Below are positions 21,172 through 34,892 of a stretch of 64,000 nt of DNA, in pieces. The DNA lies in contig CM049317.1 of assembly GCA_026874595.1 (NCBI GenBank), positions 1,169,108-1,233,107 of the forward strand. Direction: 5' to 3'. A model generated the notes under the pieces. The model made no database searches. It was not told the DNA's origin and saw only the letters and a program-made list of their open reading frames with translations. This stretch comes from Sipunculus nudus. Taxonomy: Eukaryota > Annelida > Sipuncula > Golfingiida > Sipunculidae. The number at the start of each line of letters is the position of its first letter. The first letter of the stretch is position 1. The position numbers and the translations under genes were made by a program.

Positions 21172-23493
21172 CGCCTGTGTTGCGGCCCATAGTGTTTGAC
21201 ATTGTTGATTTTAATTCATTAAATGTGTTTGCAATTTTTCAACTTTTGAGGATGATAGGAATTTATGTCTGATTAAAGAACACATGTTTGGTGCTTTCAC
21301 TGGTATGATACAATAATGACAGCTAAGTAATGCATTCTGAGCAAACTGCAATTCGATCCATGAATACAATTTTGAAAAGAAATACTATTATTTTTATGCA
21401 TTTCTATTCAAACAGAGCGACTCATTAACATATTACAAATGTTCTTGTGCATCATTCGCACGATTTCCTGAGTTTGTAATGTCTTTTTAAACTAAACTGG
21501 ATAGGATTTAAATGTGATATAAAATGCGAAAGATCAACGTGACCGCAACTCATTAATTCATGATCCAAATACAAAACGGCAAGAGTTATGGTGTCACATG
21601 ATGTCATTCGTAAGTAAGATAGTTCCCATTAAAGTCGCACCATACGGTAAGATTATTGACGGCGTCCAATACACCAGATTAAGCTACCCAAAATAAAATA
21701 GCACCACCAAGACAATCCTTGCTTTAAATATTGAAATTTTGGAACCTTTGTAAAAATGTTCACTCACACAGATTTTTTAGTATGAAGTATAAAATCTGTT
21801 TCTTTAATTTCCAGATACACACTGGGCTAAATTTGTAAATTTTTGCATGTTGACAGAGATTTTAAAAATGTGAATCAGTTACAACGATTCAAATTGCGAT
21901 TCCACCTACAGACTTATATACTGGTTTTTAGAGAAGCATTATTTCCATTGTTATACACTGTATTTTCTAATAATGTTAAGTAACCAAAACGTAAAAATGG
22001 GTTAAGAGACAACTATATGTTATTTACTGTGTTTGGACATTAGTTATTCGCCAGTTGCCTGTACTTGTAAACAAATGGGTTTGCCCTGGCCTTTGCTCAC
22101 AGTAGTATTTCCGCAGTATTTGGCAGACTGCCGTATATAAAAAAAATGTTAACCTTATGTTGTCCCTAGAATGCCACATATCGCCGCCCATCGCCCTTCA
22201 AAGTCCTCCGTTACAGAGCAGCCATATGGCGCGTTTTTGCCCTTGTATCAAAGGCGACGCCAGTGTGATTCCCCGTTTTAACTCCTGTATTAAATAACAC
22301 GCGTCATACAAGGGTTTCTAATCAAACACCTGTAAACAAAGGTAAGAATGCCCAAACCTGTGAGATAAAGTAATGCCAGCTTTGGCAAGGGAATATATTA
22401 TAAAGTAACACCTGAATATCTATTCCTGATATAATTTAAGCAGATTAATACAAGTTTGCTATAATAATTAGAACCCTGATGTAAGTATATAACGGACAAT
22501 GCGCCTTTTCCAGTCAGTGTGTTCCTTAATATATCTTAATACATTTGTTTTAATTAAACTCACACCTAGTCTTAACATCCGACAAATATTGTGTTTTTTT
22601 TGTATTTATATTTATCAAATTTAGGTCAACATCTTATTTAATGTTTTAATTTCTTTTTATTTTTATCTTCTGTAATAATGTATTTCATGATAATATTGAT
22701 TATGATACATTCATATAGCTCTTATAACTTTAATCCAATATTATCAAAAAATTGCTTGGACAACTAAATAAGCCTCCGGTTAAGTGACATATTTTCTTTT
22801 TGTTAACGAAGTGTGGATGTAAAACATGATTTATGAAGTAACCTTAGAGTCCGTTGATGTCCGCCATGATCGCCGAATAAATATCACTACGTGTTCTTGC
22901 ATTAATATATTTGACACTGTATAGAGAGCAGTTGCCACCCGAATATAGATAAATATATAGAGATTCCCAGGGTGGTGGATTCATGCATATTATTTATATA
23001 TCAATCTTAGGTTGTGCAGATTAACGCGGCATTTGCGATAGTACTGTGAAATGAACAGCATTGCCTTGCAAATATGCTAATTTTATATTATATAGCTTAC
23101 TCTATTCCACCAGACTTGTGATGCCACCTATAGCTATTGATCCTTGATACGCAAGCCCAGTTTGGATTTTTGGCACTGACATTAAACAGAAATTAAACAG
23201 TTTTAACTTTGTTATAATATAATCGACTTATATTTTTTCACCATAACCTACTGATAACCTATGTCAATATCGTGAAAAGTAACATCAACGTTTGAGTTAA
23301 TATCGACAAATGTGAGGTGATAATCTGATTTAATGTCGTGGAGACGCTTTTTAAATATCTATTGTTGGAGGTAACATCCTTCAAATTTTAATGCTGACGT
23401 ATCTATTTACATCTGCAGCATTCTATTTTGACTATTTGAGGGGGCAGCAGCACACGCTTTATCTTATCTTATATCCTGGTGTTACAGTACTGC
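21172..23493. other. Unassigned non-coding DNA
   Basis: No gene recognised. A segment at about 22260-22470 shares diverged sequence with 27330-27530 in the same orientation (gtaaacaa, cccaaacctgt, atttaagcagat), marking a dispersed repeat present twice. Confidence 0.45.
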
Positions 23494-23814
23494 GCCTGCG
23501 ACCCCTGGGTCCATTGCTCTATCGTACTACCTAGGAACCGAAAACGGCCTGCGACCCCTGCGTCCATTGCTCTATCGTACTACCTAGGAACCGAAAACGG
23601 CCTGCGACCCCTGGGTCCATTGCTCTATCGTACTACCTAGGAACCGAAATCGGCCTGCGACCCCTGGGTCCATTGCTCTATCGTAATACCTAGGAACCGA
23701 AATCGGCCTGCGACCCCTGGGTCCATTGCTCTATCGTACTACCTAGGAACCGAAAACGGCCTGCGACCCCTGGGTCCATTGCTCTATCGTACTACCTAGG
23801 AACCGAAAACGGCC
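23494..23814. repeat. 53-bp tandem repeat, six copies, tRNA-like unit
   Basis: Six nearly identical units starting gcctgcgacccctgggtcc, with only scattered substitutions. On the minus strand each unit reads ggtagtacgatagagcaatg and later gggtcgcagg, which resemble tRNA D-arm and T-arm sequence. Confidence 0.9.
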
Positions 23815-23910
23815 GACCTCGAACATTCTCACCGCCTTATTCGAGATTTGAACTCGCGCCTGTCAGTCTTTGTGTCCTGTGCTCTACCCCGTGACCGCAG
23901 AAACATTGGT
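23815..23910 (-). repeat. tRNA-like (SINE-head-like) sequence
   Basis: On the minus strand cacggggtagagcac resembles an A box and gcgagttcaaatctcg a B box within a T-arm hairpin, but acceptor arms do not pair convincingly. It is more likely a tRNA-derived relic than a functional tRNA gene. It directly adjoins the 53-bp array. Confidence 0.45.
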
Positions 23911-26746
23911 TATGAATTTTAAGGGAATGCTGGGAATATTTGTGGCGTTCACAGACACAGAGTGCATTTAGATGTGAGATGAGCTTCGGGTGTCATTCAC
24001 ATCCTGTGTTGTAATGTCATTTAATGTGAAGTGGTCGTTTAGTTTAAAGTGAACATATTAGAAAATATTTTGCGACATTCGGCGATAATGGAATGAAATA
24101 TGAAATTTGGTTTGAGAAATCAAGTAATATTGTGAAAATCTCGTCGCATGAGGGGCACATTATAGTGAGATATGTTTGCAACTTTCTAAATAAATATGTC
24201 GTAACATTTTAAATTATAGTAGAGTAATGTAATGCATTGTGATATTTTCAGGCAACTCTATTCCAATTCTGGGGGTAATGTGGTTTTAGTTAATGTATTT
24301 AGCTAATAGAAATAACCGGTGCTGCCACCTACATTTATTTATATGTATTTGCGCAAATTACTTCCAATCAGTTCCGATTAAAACAAGGTGCTCGCTATAA
24401 CTCATAAACCAGTGAACATACTTCACTGAAATTAGAATTACGGTAATAATTTTAAAACTGAGTGAGAATCATACAAAATATTTAAATTTCACAAGGACTG
24501 TGCTGAAAATCGTTATGACCAAAGAACTTGTACAGCTTTATCATGTTAAGAAGACTAGTGGTGCCATCTACATTAATTGTTTGTTTATTCTTGATTTAAC
24601 CTCTCTATTACTCACACATAATACAGCTAGGACAATTATAAACTGTAGTGTTGTGGAAGACAACTACCTGATGGTTATAAGTGTTTTGTGTGTTTGTTTG
24701 GGTGTCATTATAATTATAAAATAAATACAGCAATTTGATCTTTCATATTTGCTCAGACGGAAGTTAAGGGGGGGGGATTTGTATAGAGGTATCTGATCGT
24801 GATGTCACAGAAACTAGGTCACTGACAACGTGGTGCTCTGTAAGGCAAAACATTGGCTGCAGCAGGCACTGGGCTATCTATTGACACTACAATACCGTTC
24901 GTAGGTACGTTTAATTTTTCTCACTGTAAGTGTCATTTTGCATATTAAACACCATAAACATGCCATTCTATTATTCCTACAATTAAATAGTCATTTAAAC
25001 TCCAGGGGGCCTTCTCCACTACATTTTAATTTCAGCTGATAATCCCTTTTGGTGTTCTGTATCATTGCATGAAGTCATGGCTGATCACGTGGTATTCGAG
25101 ACATTCGCATTCAAGTTTCCCACGCTTCATTTCGCATATTTGTAATAGGTTATCCTATCTCATTGTCTCAAAGACTATATACAACAGTTTCAAGCACCAG
25201 TGCAGTTCCATTGGCGTGACATAGCCAGATTCACTCGGTCAGCAGGAGTCACGTCAGACTTCCTTGCCCAGAACTGGACCATCCTACTCGCTGTTCTAAC
25301 TGGTAGTAAAGAAGCAGAGCCTTTAAGGAAACAATTTTTTATTGTTTTACTCCTCTAGGACTAGTAATTATTATTATAATAACAAAATAATTAAAAATAT
25401 GACCAAAGTTCAGCAAATTTGCACATTTCCTTTTTCGTTCATGGTACATATGCAGCACTATATAGTTGGTTCTGTTTTTTTTTATGTTTGTGGAAACCCT
25501 TGCATGTTATATGAAGACCTCAATCATTTATTTTCAATAATACAACATAAATTATATAAATTCTTATTGCCCTGTTTGAAATAAGAGAGGCACTAAAATT
25601 ACATGTGAAGGGTTATTATTTGGATGGGATATGAAAGGATTTCTGATATTTATTAATTATGGTGGTGGGGGGGGGGATTTTTATCATGCCATACAAATAC
25701 TGATGCAAGAAAGGTATACATTTTTGTAAGTGGACAATATGTGTTCCTCAGTGTCAGCTGGTCACGAAGAACAATATATGTACATTAAAGTCGTTTAAGT
25801 TTAATTGCATTTTTTTGACAATGTGAAACTCGTGCACCTGTTGCGGCACTGCTTACCTTCATATACATGTTTATGATGTTCAGCAAAATTTGTAAAATTT
25901 TGTACAGTATTTGTAAGATCATGATATGCACATATAAATTAATTGTATTTAACAGAGAAGAATGAATTAATAGCAAAGTTATAGGCTACTGTCTTTTATA
26001 AACCAAGATTTTTTTTAAATTAAAAAATGAACATATTTTCAAGTTGTATAAGCTATGTTGAAGACAGGTCTTCTTAGATGCTAACTGCACTATCATTTCT
26101 TTCCTAATATCTTATATTCACAAGCGTCATCTCTGATAAAACCCAAAAATGATCGTTTGCAGTAAATAAGCCGTGCCACTTGTATCAATGGTTTAAGTGG
26201 AGCCTTTTTTATTGGGATAACTAAAGTTTTTGTTGGCCATGACAGAGCACCTCTTATTGTGACAATGATCAAATATACAGTGATGCTATCATTAATCTAA
26301 TCTGTGCCGATTATACGGGTGGAAGTCAAGCTGGGCTGTGGCCTCTTGCACTACGGCCCAGTGCGCATGCGCCAGTTTTGGGGCTTTGTTTGCAAACATC
26401 GTTTGTGACTATTGATGTGGAAGACATTTGGTAGAAAGAATTAGTGATCAACAGATTAGGGAAATTATATCATAAACCGTACTATTAGGACAATATATGG
26501 TGGGTAAAACAAAAGTAAGAATGGATCCGGTTTGATAACAGGGGTTGGTAAGGTCAGGATTAGTAGTTTCATCAATAATATTATAACAATGCATCTACAG
26601 GGTATAATCAGTTCATGTCCGAGCCCGGATTATTAAGGTTCATTCTACTGCCATGCCGGAATGTAAATATATATTAGTCAGTCGTTCATCTAGCACATTG
26701 TTATCATACGTTTAGCAAGACTTGTGGGAACACCTATATACCACTA
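23911..26746. other. Unassigned non-coding DNA
   Basis: No gene recognised. G-runs occur near 24770 and 25668. Several diverged copies of a gtgccacctacatt-like motif (24320, 24560, also 37600) hint at scattered old repeats. Confidence 0.45.
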
Positions 26747-26802
26747 GACCCCGTTGTGGCTCTGTAGTATATACAGAATGTATACAGAGCCACAAGCGGG
26801 TC
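26747..26802. repeat. Hairpin (inverted repeat) of about 23 bp
   Basis: gaccccgttgtggctctgta on the left pairs with tacagagccacaagcgggtc on the right around a short AT-rich loop, with one or two mismatches. Confidence 0.75.
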
Positions 26803-27240
26803 AAGGTTACCAGAACCCATAGAATTCCGAGAACTCTGAAAGGAACATAGCCATTATTTCAAAATAATTATGTTTACAAGACAATAACAATATTCGGCTT
26901 GTTTGACATTGAAGATCCTATTATTGTTAACCGGTTTTCTAATTCGTCCAAGAACTTAATTAAAACAAGTCGTGTAAAAAAATTGAAGATAAAATGTTAA
27001 ATACTTCAAAAGTTATTGGATTCACAATAACATAACATTTCGGCTGATTTGACCTTGAAGATGAAGGTCAAGGTCATTTGGTTTCGAAGAGATGTTAGTG
27101 GAAACAATTTGTTTTACAAATTTTAATAAGCAATCCTTCAAAAGTTATCGCGTTAACAAGATATCCTACAGACGACGAAGATGACGACGGATGACAGACG
27201 ATAATAACGGTCTCCCCTGAAGGGGGGGGGGGGGGTGTTA
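26803..27240 (+). repeat. Dispersed non-coding repeat ending in a G-run
   Basis: Contains ttgaccttgaagatgaaggt and two diverged subunits with the motif cttcaaaagttat about 127 bp apart (27007 and 27134), ending in a G-run at 27223-27235. Repeats with this look are common in mollusc genomes; family assignment is from memory and not verified. Confidence 0.45.
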
Positions 27241-30200
27241 TAAGCCTGCGCTAGAATTTTCATTATTCCCTGATTGGTTCACTTGATAAAATACCAATAT
27301 GGTGATTTCGTGTCCTCGCGCGATTACGAAGGCAAGACTTACAGTTATAGGTTCCGTATAAAAAAAAAACTAACGCGTCATGCACATTATTTATCTGTCC
27401 GACCCCATGTAAACAAGTGTAAGCATGCTCAAACCTGTCAGGGAGACGAACCCCGCATTAACAAGGAACGATATTAAAACCTCGTCTAAATCTATCCTAC
27501 TGGTGATTTAAGCAGATAATACAAATGAAAAAATGAGATCTTAATTACGTCCCCTAGATTTCTGGTTCACATTGTTGATAATCTCGTAAATAAATACAGA
27601 CATATAGAGGTATAAAGATATTCAATGTTTCAGACGTTCCCCATCCACCCTGCTCCTCATATCTACGTCAATGTAAATTTTCTATCCACACTATTTATGC
27701 AACTCCCTCTTTTTCCCCCTGAACATCCGAGTTTCAGCTAATAGCAGGTTACCATTGACAAGTATGAACCTAGTCAAGATTATCTCAGCAAATGCCTGAA
27801 GCTTTGGAGCACATTTCCTCGGTGTAACTGCTAATCCATATACTTTGTAGAAATCCTCTCCTTTCACTCTTTTAAATATTTCACCCGAATAAATCACAGT
27901 AAATAAGGTATGCTTGTTTTTACAATAGACTACAATATCTTAGCCATTTAATGTATATTTGAAAAATCCATTCTAAAACATGTATATAAATTTATTCAAA
28001 ATTATCAGACAGTACACACTTAGTAAGAGTCATAATAAGGATGACTCATCTGCATATGAGAGAAAACACAATATAACAATGTCACTTGTCTGGCACATCA
28101 GAAATGTCAAGGCAAAACGGGGTCATAAAAAACAGTGACTTTAGATGAACCCCTGCCATGCCTATACAGGCCTATTTAGGAGCTTTCATGAAAGAAACAT
28201 AATTTTTTTATATGTCGCACCAATGCCGCAGCACACTGCATGCACACATTAATCTGTTAACAATTGACCACGTGGTACAGAAGGGAAATGTGATATATTT
28301 TTTTTACCAAAGTTTACATGACATTCACAGAAAAATGTTGGCTCAGTATGTCAGTATATCGTATTCCTTTGATGATGTAGAAATATGAGCATGGCATTTA
28401 GACGAAACGTAACACAGAACTTGCACATGCGATGTTCATCCATTGTCTGTTAATGAGGCATTTTATTGTAAAATGTTTGTAAATCAATATAGAACACGGT
28501 TGTTTTCCGTGTTTGTGTTATCATTTTTGTGGTTCTATATGCCGATTTGGTCGTTTATGTGTGTGAACTCGGACAATTAATATCTGATTAAATAAATCAT
28601 TGATAATAAATGCACAAACAGAAGACTCATAGTAGCTGCTGAGATTCGTTAGATTAGGGATTCTCTTCTTATTATACTTGAATTAATTCGAATCATCTGA
28701 AACATTAACCCCGGCAGCTATTAATTGTCATCTGGTGGGGATTAACATTCTCAGGATGGGTCATGTCGGGGCCTGAGTGTCGTTTTAAAATCACAAAATG
28801 TTCATTTTTCAGAAAACTACCAGAATATTGGTCTAACCACTTTTTTATATAAATGTGTTATTGGCAAAATAGTGTATCATTAAGAAAAGTACCTTTTACT
28901 TTACTTGTCGAACCCACGTTTAGTTGTTCACAAACCTACATGGGTGTCCAGAGAGAACCAAAGCATTCTTCAATTGATGATTGGTCAGCAAGTGGAGTTA
29001 AGACTTGATTGACGTCTCGGATTGTGACCATCTGTAGCAAGTAAGTTTTTAGAGCTTGAGCACTGCCTATCTTGATGCCTTAGAACATGTTTATTTCTAA
29101 TTACCATTAATTAGTGCTCAGATCATTAGCTCGCCCCCTTCAGAGAATGACATTTACTGAATTGACAGTTATCATTAAAATCGCGTTTTTATGCATGATA
29201 GATGATAAGATTACTTCAAGAGGGGGAAAACTTAGATAATAATGGATTCATGTTATACAACTGTCATTTCCATTCAGATTTCAGTTGGACCATTAGAACA
29301 ACATTATCCTTCTCAAACAGAATTTATATATATAATAAAAACGCCCGGGGATACTTGTAAGAATTTTAGTAATATTGAATGCATACTTATTGCAAGAGGC
29401 AAGCCATATCGCGTCTTTTGTTAAATTAAAGAGTTTGTTTTAAATTTTAAAATCTACAGACTAACAACAAAATGTATTTATTTACATATAGCTGATATAA
29501 TTGAGAATAATCTGGGAATTCCAAATATATATTTATCACTGGCGCTAAACAATTTAATTTGTATTATGAAGCTAAATATGAACCAGCTAAGTCGACGATA
29601 ATTAGATCTTAAGGCGACCAATGTTAATAGTAGGGCAGACTTACGATATGTACAAAAACCGAGTGACCTCAGACACATACACATCCGCACGCACACACAC
29701 GCACTATATATGACGTACACAAAAAGTACACAATTTGACTTCCACTTTACTAAGTTTACTAGCGATACATTTGCGCCTTCATTATAACCTTCATTCAAGA
29801 ATTCGGAAACGTATCTTTCAAATTTTTACGGCTCATAAAACAAACTGTTTCCAGCCTCTTACCCAGATGTTAACAAAAATAGTTTGCATTATAACACTTT
29901 GAGTAAAGCAGGCCGTACACAGAGGCGAGACGAGGTGACCCCCCCCCCCCCAACTGAGAACCTGAGGGTCCACCACCTATCCCAGTGAATGGGCGATCCG
30001 TATGGGGCTCGTGTTCCCTGGTACCCCCACATTCTTTCAAATAAGAATTGTAACAACGGGAAACGCATAATTTTGCTTTTATTTTGGCATGGACGATACC
30101 AGATAACGATAAAGAGACACTTTGTGAAATAATAATTTTTCTGTTAACATGATATTACAAGTGGAGTATGAAAACATTTGTACGGAAAGGGATGACCGTG

Positions 30201-31655
30201 TATCACTTTGTATGTAGATTTCCAGCATGATACGGATGTGACAAGATCTCATTTAGTTTATTATTTATACATAACAAATTGACAAGTCCTATTCACTCTT
30301 GTTTCGATATGGATGCCTCATATTCCTCATTTGAAATTTATCATAATCTTATAAAACAATGTATTCAAATCAGGTATTCGGTAACTTGGGGATGCAAGTT
30401 CGGTCCAGTCCGTCTGATCTCGTCCATTTGTGTGTCCTGCCTTTTATACGAACTTGCCTTGCATATGTGCTTTCAATCATGTGGTTGGTGAATGTATATT
30501 TCCTTGACGACTAAAATATGAATATTCGCGAACGTCATGTTAATGGAAGACACTCAAGATATCTGGATCAAACCCAGAACGGACGGGGAGGCATCTCCAT
30601 TAATGTGTTATAGATGTCTCACTGTCCTTTGTTTACATTAACCTCCCATTTAACATAACAGGCAGCAATAGGCACTTTTTAATTAATTGGAATTTCCCTT
30701 ATAAATATTCCCGAGGAAATTACAAGTAACATCTCAAGAGAGCTGCCTAAAATATTTATGAACCTAAGCTGATAAATAAATATTTACCGGCGCTGTTAGA
30801 CATGTAAGCTGATACAATTGAAATGTTGCCTACCTGTCAGGAGGTAAGTTGTCTCGTCGTTACAAAGCGATGCAACACAGAATGTGCAGAGGTAGACTGA
30901 TAAAAACACAAAGGAGTGAGGCATTCAACTCAAAATCATCGATCAGAATCAGGTCAATGGTGATTTATTTATATCATTGGTTCTTAGAAATTCATTGGAT
31001 ATTTTTCTCACGCGCTCCTCGTCTAGAATAAAAAAAAAACCTTTTCTGATTTCTACGACAGACAGGTGTCAAACACTCCAGATGAGATGTACCCAATAAA
31101 TGGAAGATAGCATATAAATGAAAACTTTATATAGACATCATTGAAATGTTTTCTGTTCAGTGAGAATATACATCACGCGTCAGTGTCGCGTAATTTTGTT
31201 ATCATACTGACAAAGGTACCTAAACAGTCACCATTAAATTTTATCTGACGAGGTTCGAAGAAAATGAGTTTTGTAGCTATGACATGGTGTGCTTTAAGCA
31301 ATGAAATATATTTTCTAGACCAATTGAAAATATATATGACATATATGACGGCCTACGGTCCTAACATAAACCTCAATGTCAATGCAAATAGTCCAACGCC
31401 CAAGCGGCTAGTTTTCCAAAACTGAACTTTTTGGTTAGACCAGACACAGGCAATAAAGATTAACCTGATTGTCAAGCCACATAGCAGTGATTCCTCTAAC
31501 TGCTGTATTATTGCTCACTGGCAGATATCCGGGGGGGACGGGGGGAGGGGGCACGGGGACTGTAGAAACGCGCTAAAGGCCGGTGTAGAGGGCGGGCGGG
31601 GGAGTGTGAAAGTTTCAGGGGTGGCTGTAGGTGTGTGAGAGATGGGATGTGTCGA
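27241..31655. other. Unassigned non-coding DNA
   Basis: Short frames only, none with a recognised domain. 27330-27530 is a diverged copy of 22260-22470. A C-run lies at about 29939-29951. Purine/pyrimidine-skewed G-rich DNA occurs at 31530-31620. Confidence 0.45.
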
Positions 31656-32395
31656 GTAAGGGAGAGGGCTGCTTCTCTTACAACCGCTCGACGTATCTAG
31701 TGTTTTCTTTGATATTAATATCTCATTCAATTTTCATTGAATTTTCAACCTTCAGGAGCGGACAGGTAAGGGAGGGAGCTGCTTCTCTTACGACCGCTCG
31801 ACGTATCTAGTATTTTCTTTGATATTAATATCTCATTCAATTTTCATTGAATTTTCAACCTTCAGGAGCGGACAGGTAAGGGAGAGGGCTGCTTCTCTTA
31901 CAAACGCTCCATGTATCTAGTATTTTCTTTGATATTAATATCTCATTCAATTTTCATTGAATTTTCAACCTTCAGGAGCGGACAGGTAAGGGAGGGAGCT
32001 GCTTCTCTTACGACCGCTCGACGTATCTAGTATTTTCTTTGATATTAATATCTCATTCAATTTTCATTGAATTTTCAACCTTCAGGAGAGGACAGGTAAG
32101 GGAGAGGGCTGCTTCTCTTACAAACGCTCCATGTATCTAGTATTTTCTTTGATATTAATATCTCATTCAATTTTCATTGAATTTTTAACCTTCAGGAGAG
32201 GACAGGTAAGGGAGAGGGCTGCTTCTCTTACAACCGCTCGACGTATCTAGTGTTTTCTTTGATATTAATATCTCATTCAATTTTCATTGAATCTTCAACC
32301 TTCAGGAGAGGACAGGTAAGGGAGAGGGCTGCTTCTCTTACAACCGCTCGACATATGTAGTATTTTCTTTGATATTAATATCTCATTCAATTTTC
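31656..32395. repeat. 110-bp tandem repeat, seven copies
   Basis: The landmark gcttctctta recurs at 31671, 31781, 31891, 32001, 32111, 32221 and 32331, an exact 110-bp period. Two alternating variants are visible, cgctcgacgtatctag and cgctccatgtatctag. The last unit diverges after its first two thirds. Confidence 0.95.
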
Positions 32396-32696
32396 TTTGT
32401 CTTTTTAACATTTACAAGAATAATTATCGAATTCAGAGTAAGTCTGTTAGGTGTGTGTGTGTGTATTTAAGTATACATCACAAAACACAAAACAGGCAAA
32501 TAGCTCTTATTAGGAGACAATATCAAGCTCGTTATGAGGAGGCGGACAAACAGATTGGTGGAGCCTATATTTACTGAATGTGATATTTTGTATGACATGG
32601 TCTTTCATGTTTCGTATATATTTAAAAAAAAAAAAAAAACGGAATGTGTTACCGCTGATGGTAAGGTCCTATTAACAACAGGCTTTTAGGTCGATT

Positions 32697-32814
32697 CAGT
32701 ACGGAAAGGTGGGGGTCCAGGTTGCAAAACTTGGTTTGAAACCCTTAAAAAGGGTGGTTTTTGCTCAAAGGGGGAAGGGGAGAGGGATCTGGACCCCCTG
32801 TGGATCCGTCACTG
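32697..32814. mobile_element. Possible small hAT-type MITE
   Basis: The left end CAGTACGGAAAGGTGGGGGT and the reverse complement of the right end, CAGTGACGGATCCACAGGGG, are similar with small indels, like hAT terminal repeats. The flanking 8-mers (GGTCGATT and GGTCTCAT, the latter overlapping the end) match only partly, so the call is tentative. Confidence 0.35.
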
Positions 32815-34117
32815 GTCTCATAACTAGAGATTTGTGTTTTCAGAACAGGAGACCATGGGGAAATCTTCATGTTAGTCCACAGGTCCTTCTTGCCGTGTTT
32901 TTAGTATGGACGTTAATCTGTCTTTAGAATTTTAGAATTTTGGGCTTTTAAGAATCATCTGGGTATTTAAGAAAACGCTTCACTCATAATGAGGCCTGAT
33001 GCTAATCTCACGTTAGTGTGCCTTTAAAATCTAAAGCGTAAATAAAAAATGAAACGACGTTCTTTATCAACCCCATCACTGCTTAGATTTGTTATACCGG
33101 GGATCCAACATGACACACGTAACAGGTTATATCTTAAATACTTTTTTTTAAATTACTAAATGGAGAGTCTCCTTCAGGGCAATCGAAATTTTGATAAGTT
33201 GAACTATAATTGAAATATTTTTTTATTTCAGGGATTTCAGGGATCTCGTGCGGGCCTCTGCTCTATGTACATTAAAGGCTTTTAACCTCTAAATGTCATC
33301 TGGCTAAGTTTAAAATAATTACCCGGTCAGTTCTCAAAAATGTGACCTCTCATTGTCACATTTACTACGGGTTATCTCATTTGAGTACACTTTAAGCCTT
33401 ATGGTTTCTTCTTTTCAATAATATAAGCTCTTATTGCCCTGGTTGGTTTCATCTTTACATCTGCTGATTTAAAGCCATCAGCTGATTAGAATGTTGTAGC
33501 ATATAGACGATCTGTACCTGTCCGAGTGTCTGGTCATCCGTCCGTTAACAGGACACACTTCGTAACTGTTTAACCTAGAAACTCCAATCTCAATATCCAG
33601 GTATTTCCTGGGAAAATCTCCTTCTGAACCAAAAAAGGTCCTTGGGAATGAACCCTCGGTACCCCCCAAAAATAGGCCACAATAACCTAGATTCAATCAC
33701 TTCTCATTGTTCAAGGTTGCAGGACAAATATTTTGCGATTAATAACAAAGCTATGTAATACTCTTTATCAACACCTCTACGACTATCCAAAATCAGAAAA
33801 GCTGATAACGATCAATACTGTTTGAGTTGTGGGGCGACTTTTATTGCTGGATAACTTTCACTTGAGAATTTCTGATCTCACCAAACAACGAATTATGGGA
33901 ACATCAGTATGAGTTTTTTCAAAATGGGGTGTCTTACCAAATCCTCAGGTTCAGCTGATTCTATCGTGTGTCATTTATCTGTTTATAGATTTCTCAACAG
34001 TGGCGGGATTGATTTTTAAGAAATGTTGTATGCCAGCCATTCTTTATGACAGCCATATTCAGTGCATTTTTTCATGGTTCTACCTAATATTTGCCTTTTT
34101 TTAATCTTGGACCAGCT
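32815..34117. other. Unassigned non-coding DNA
   Basis: No gene. The stretch 33535-33700 resembles the subunits at 36.2-37.5 kb (aacaggacacacttcgtaac, then ctcaatatccagg), in the same orientation. Confidence 0.45.
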
Positions 34118-34192
34118 TCTCTACTATGGGGTAGAGCGTGGCAATCAACGCCGGGAGATCTTGAGTTCGAATCTCAGCCGAGGCGGGGAGAT
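34118..34192 (+). repeat. tRNA-derived SINE-like head
   Basis: tatggggtagagcgtgg resembles a D-arm/A box and tgagttcgaatctca a T-arm with a perfect B box and 4-bp stem. Acceptor ends do not pair well, so this is a tRNA-derived repeat rather than a tRNA gene. Confidence 0.55.
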
Positions 34193-34242
34193 TTTTCACG
34201 GTCGCTAAAAGAGTCGGGTCAGCTAGACGTGTAACACTAAAG

Positions 34243-34428
34243 GGCCAGATCCACTGGTCATACGGCCGGCCGATGTAGAGGTCGTACGAGTGCCGTGCAA
34301 GATTCTTACGTTCATCCGCGTTAATGAATCTAAACACCGCGCCGATTTCATAAAACCGCCCCGATTTTCTAAAACCGGACCGATTTTACTGAAAGCGTGT
34401 GTATGCCGTGCGAGTCAATAATTAGATA
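34243..34428 (+). repeat. GC-rich repeat, copy 1
   Basis: Begins cggccggccgatgtagaggt and ends tgccgtgcgagtcaat; CpG-rich against an AT-rich background. A diverged direct copy lies at 34745-34892. Confidence 0.6.
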
Positions 34429-34744
34429 TTAATTTTACTAGCAGGCGCCATTGTGATATTTGAAAGGTGTCTGGGTAATCTTTGGGTGCTGTGATAATAT
34501 GCAAGAGTTTGTAGGTCAAATCAGGTCTCACATGGGCTCCTACCTTTCGTTTTGTTATGCATCTTTATGTTCTGATATCGCTGGATAACCCATTTGTAGA
34601 TTGTAATAAAAATGCTGATCCTGACATGATATTATATTTCTAAGAAATACTGATGTCCATTGACCCGCTTTGAGGTCGAACAATTAGATAACATGTGATT
34701 TTGCAGTTAACCTTTTTTTCATATGAGGGGCTTTAAAGTTGCTC

Positions 34745-34892
34745 ATCAGCCGGCCGATTTAGACATCGTGCGACAGCCGCGCCGGATTTCCAGTCATCCG
34801 CACGGGTATCGCAGCAGTGGATCTCAGCGCCGCGCCGGTTTATTTGGAAGGACCAAGTCGTGCGGGCGTCGTGCGAGTCAATCAAAACTTTT
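34745..34892 (+). repeat. GC-rich repeat, copy 2
   Basis: Shares the opening gccggccgatttagacatcg and closing cgtcgtgcgagtcaatc with copy 1, about 500 bp downstream in the same orientation. Confidence 0.6.

Noticed and set aside
23494-23814. CRISPR-like array
   Set aside because: Six units with near-identical sequence throughout and no variable spacers, in an animal genome; it is a plain tandem repeat.
34118-34192. Functional tRNA gene
   Set aside because: A- and B-box-like parts are present, but acceptor arms do not pair and the anticodon arm is unclear, so a tRNA-derived repeat is more likely.
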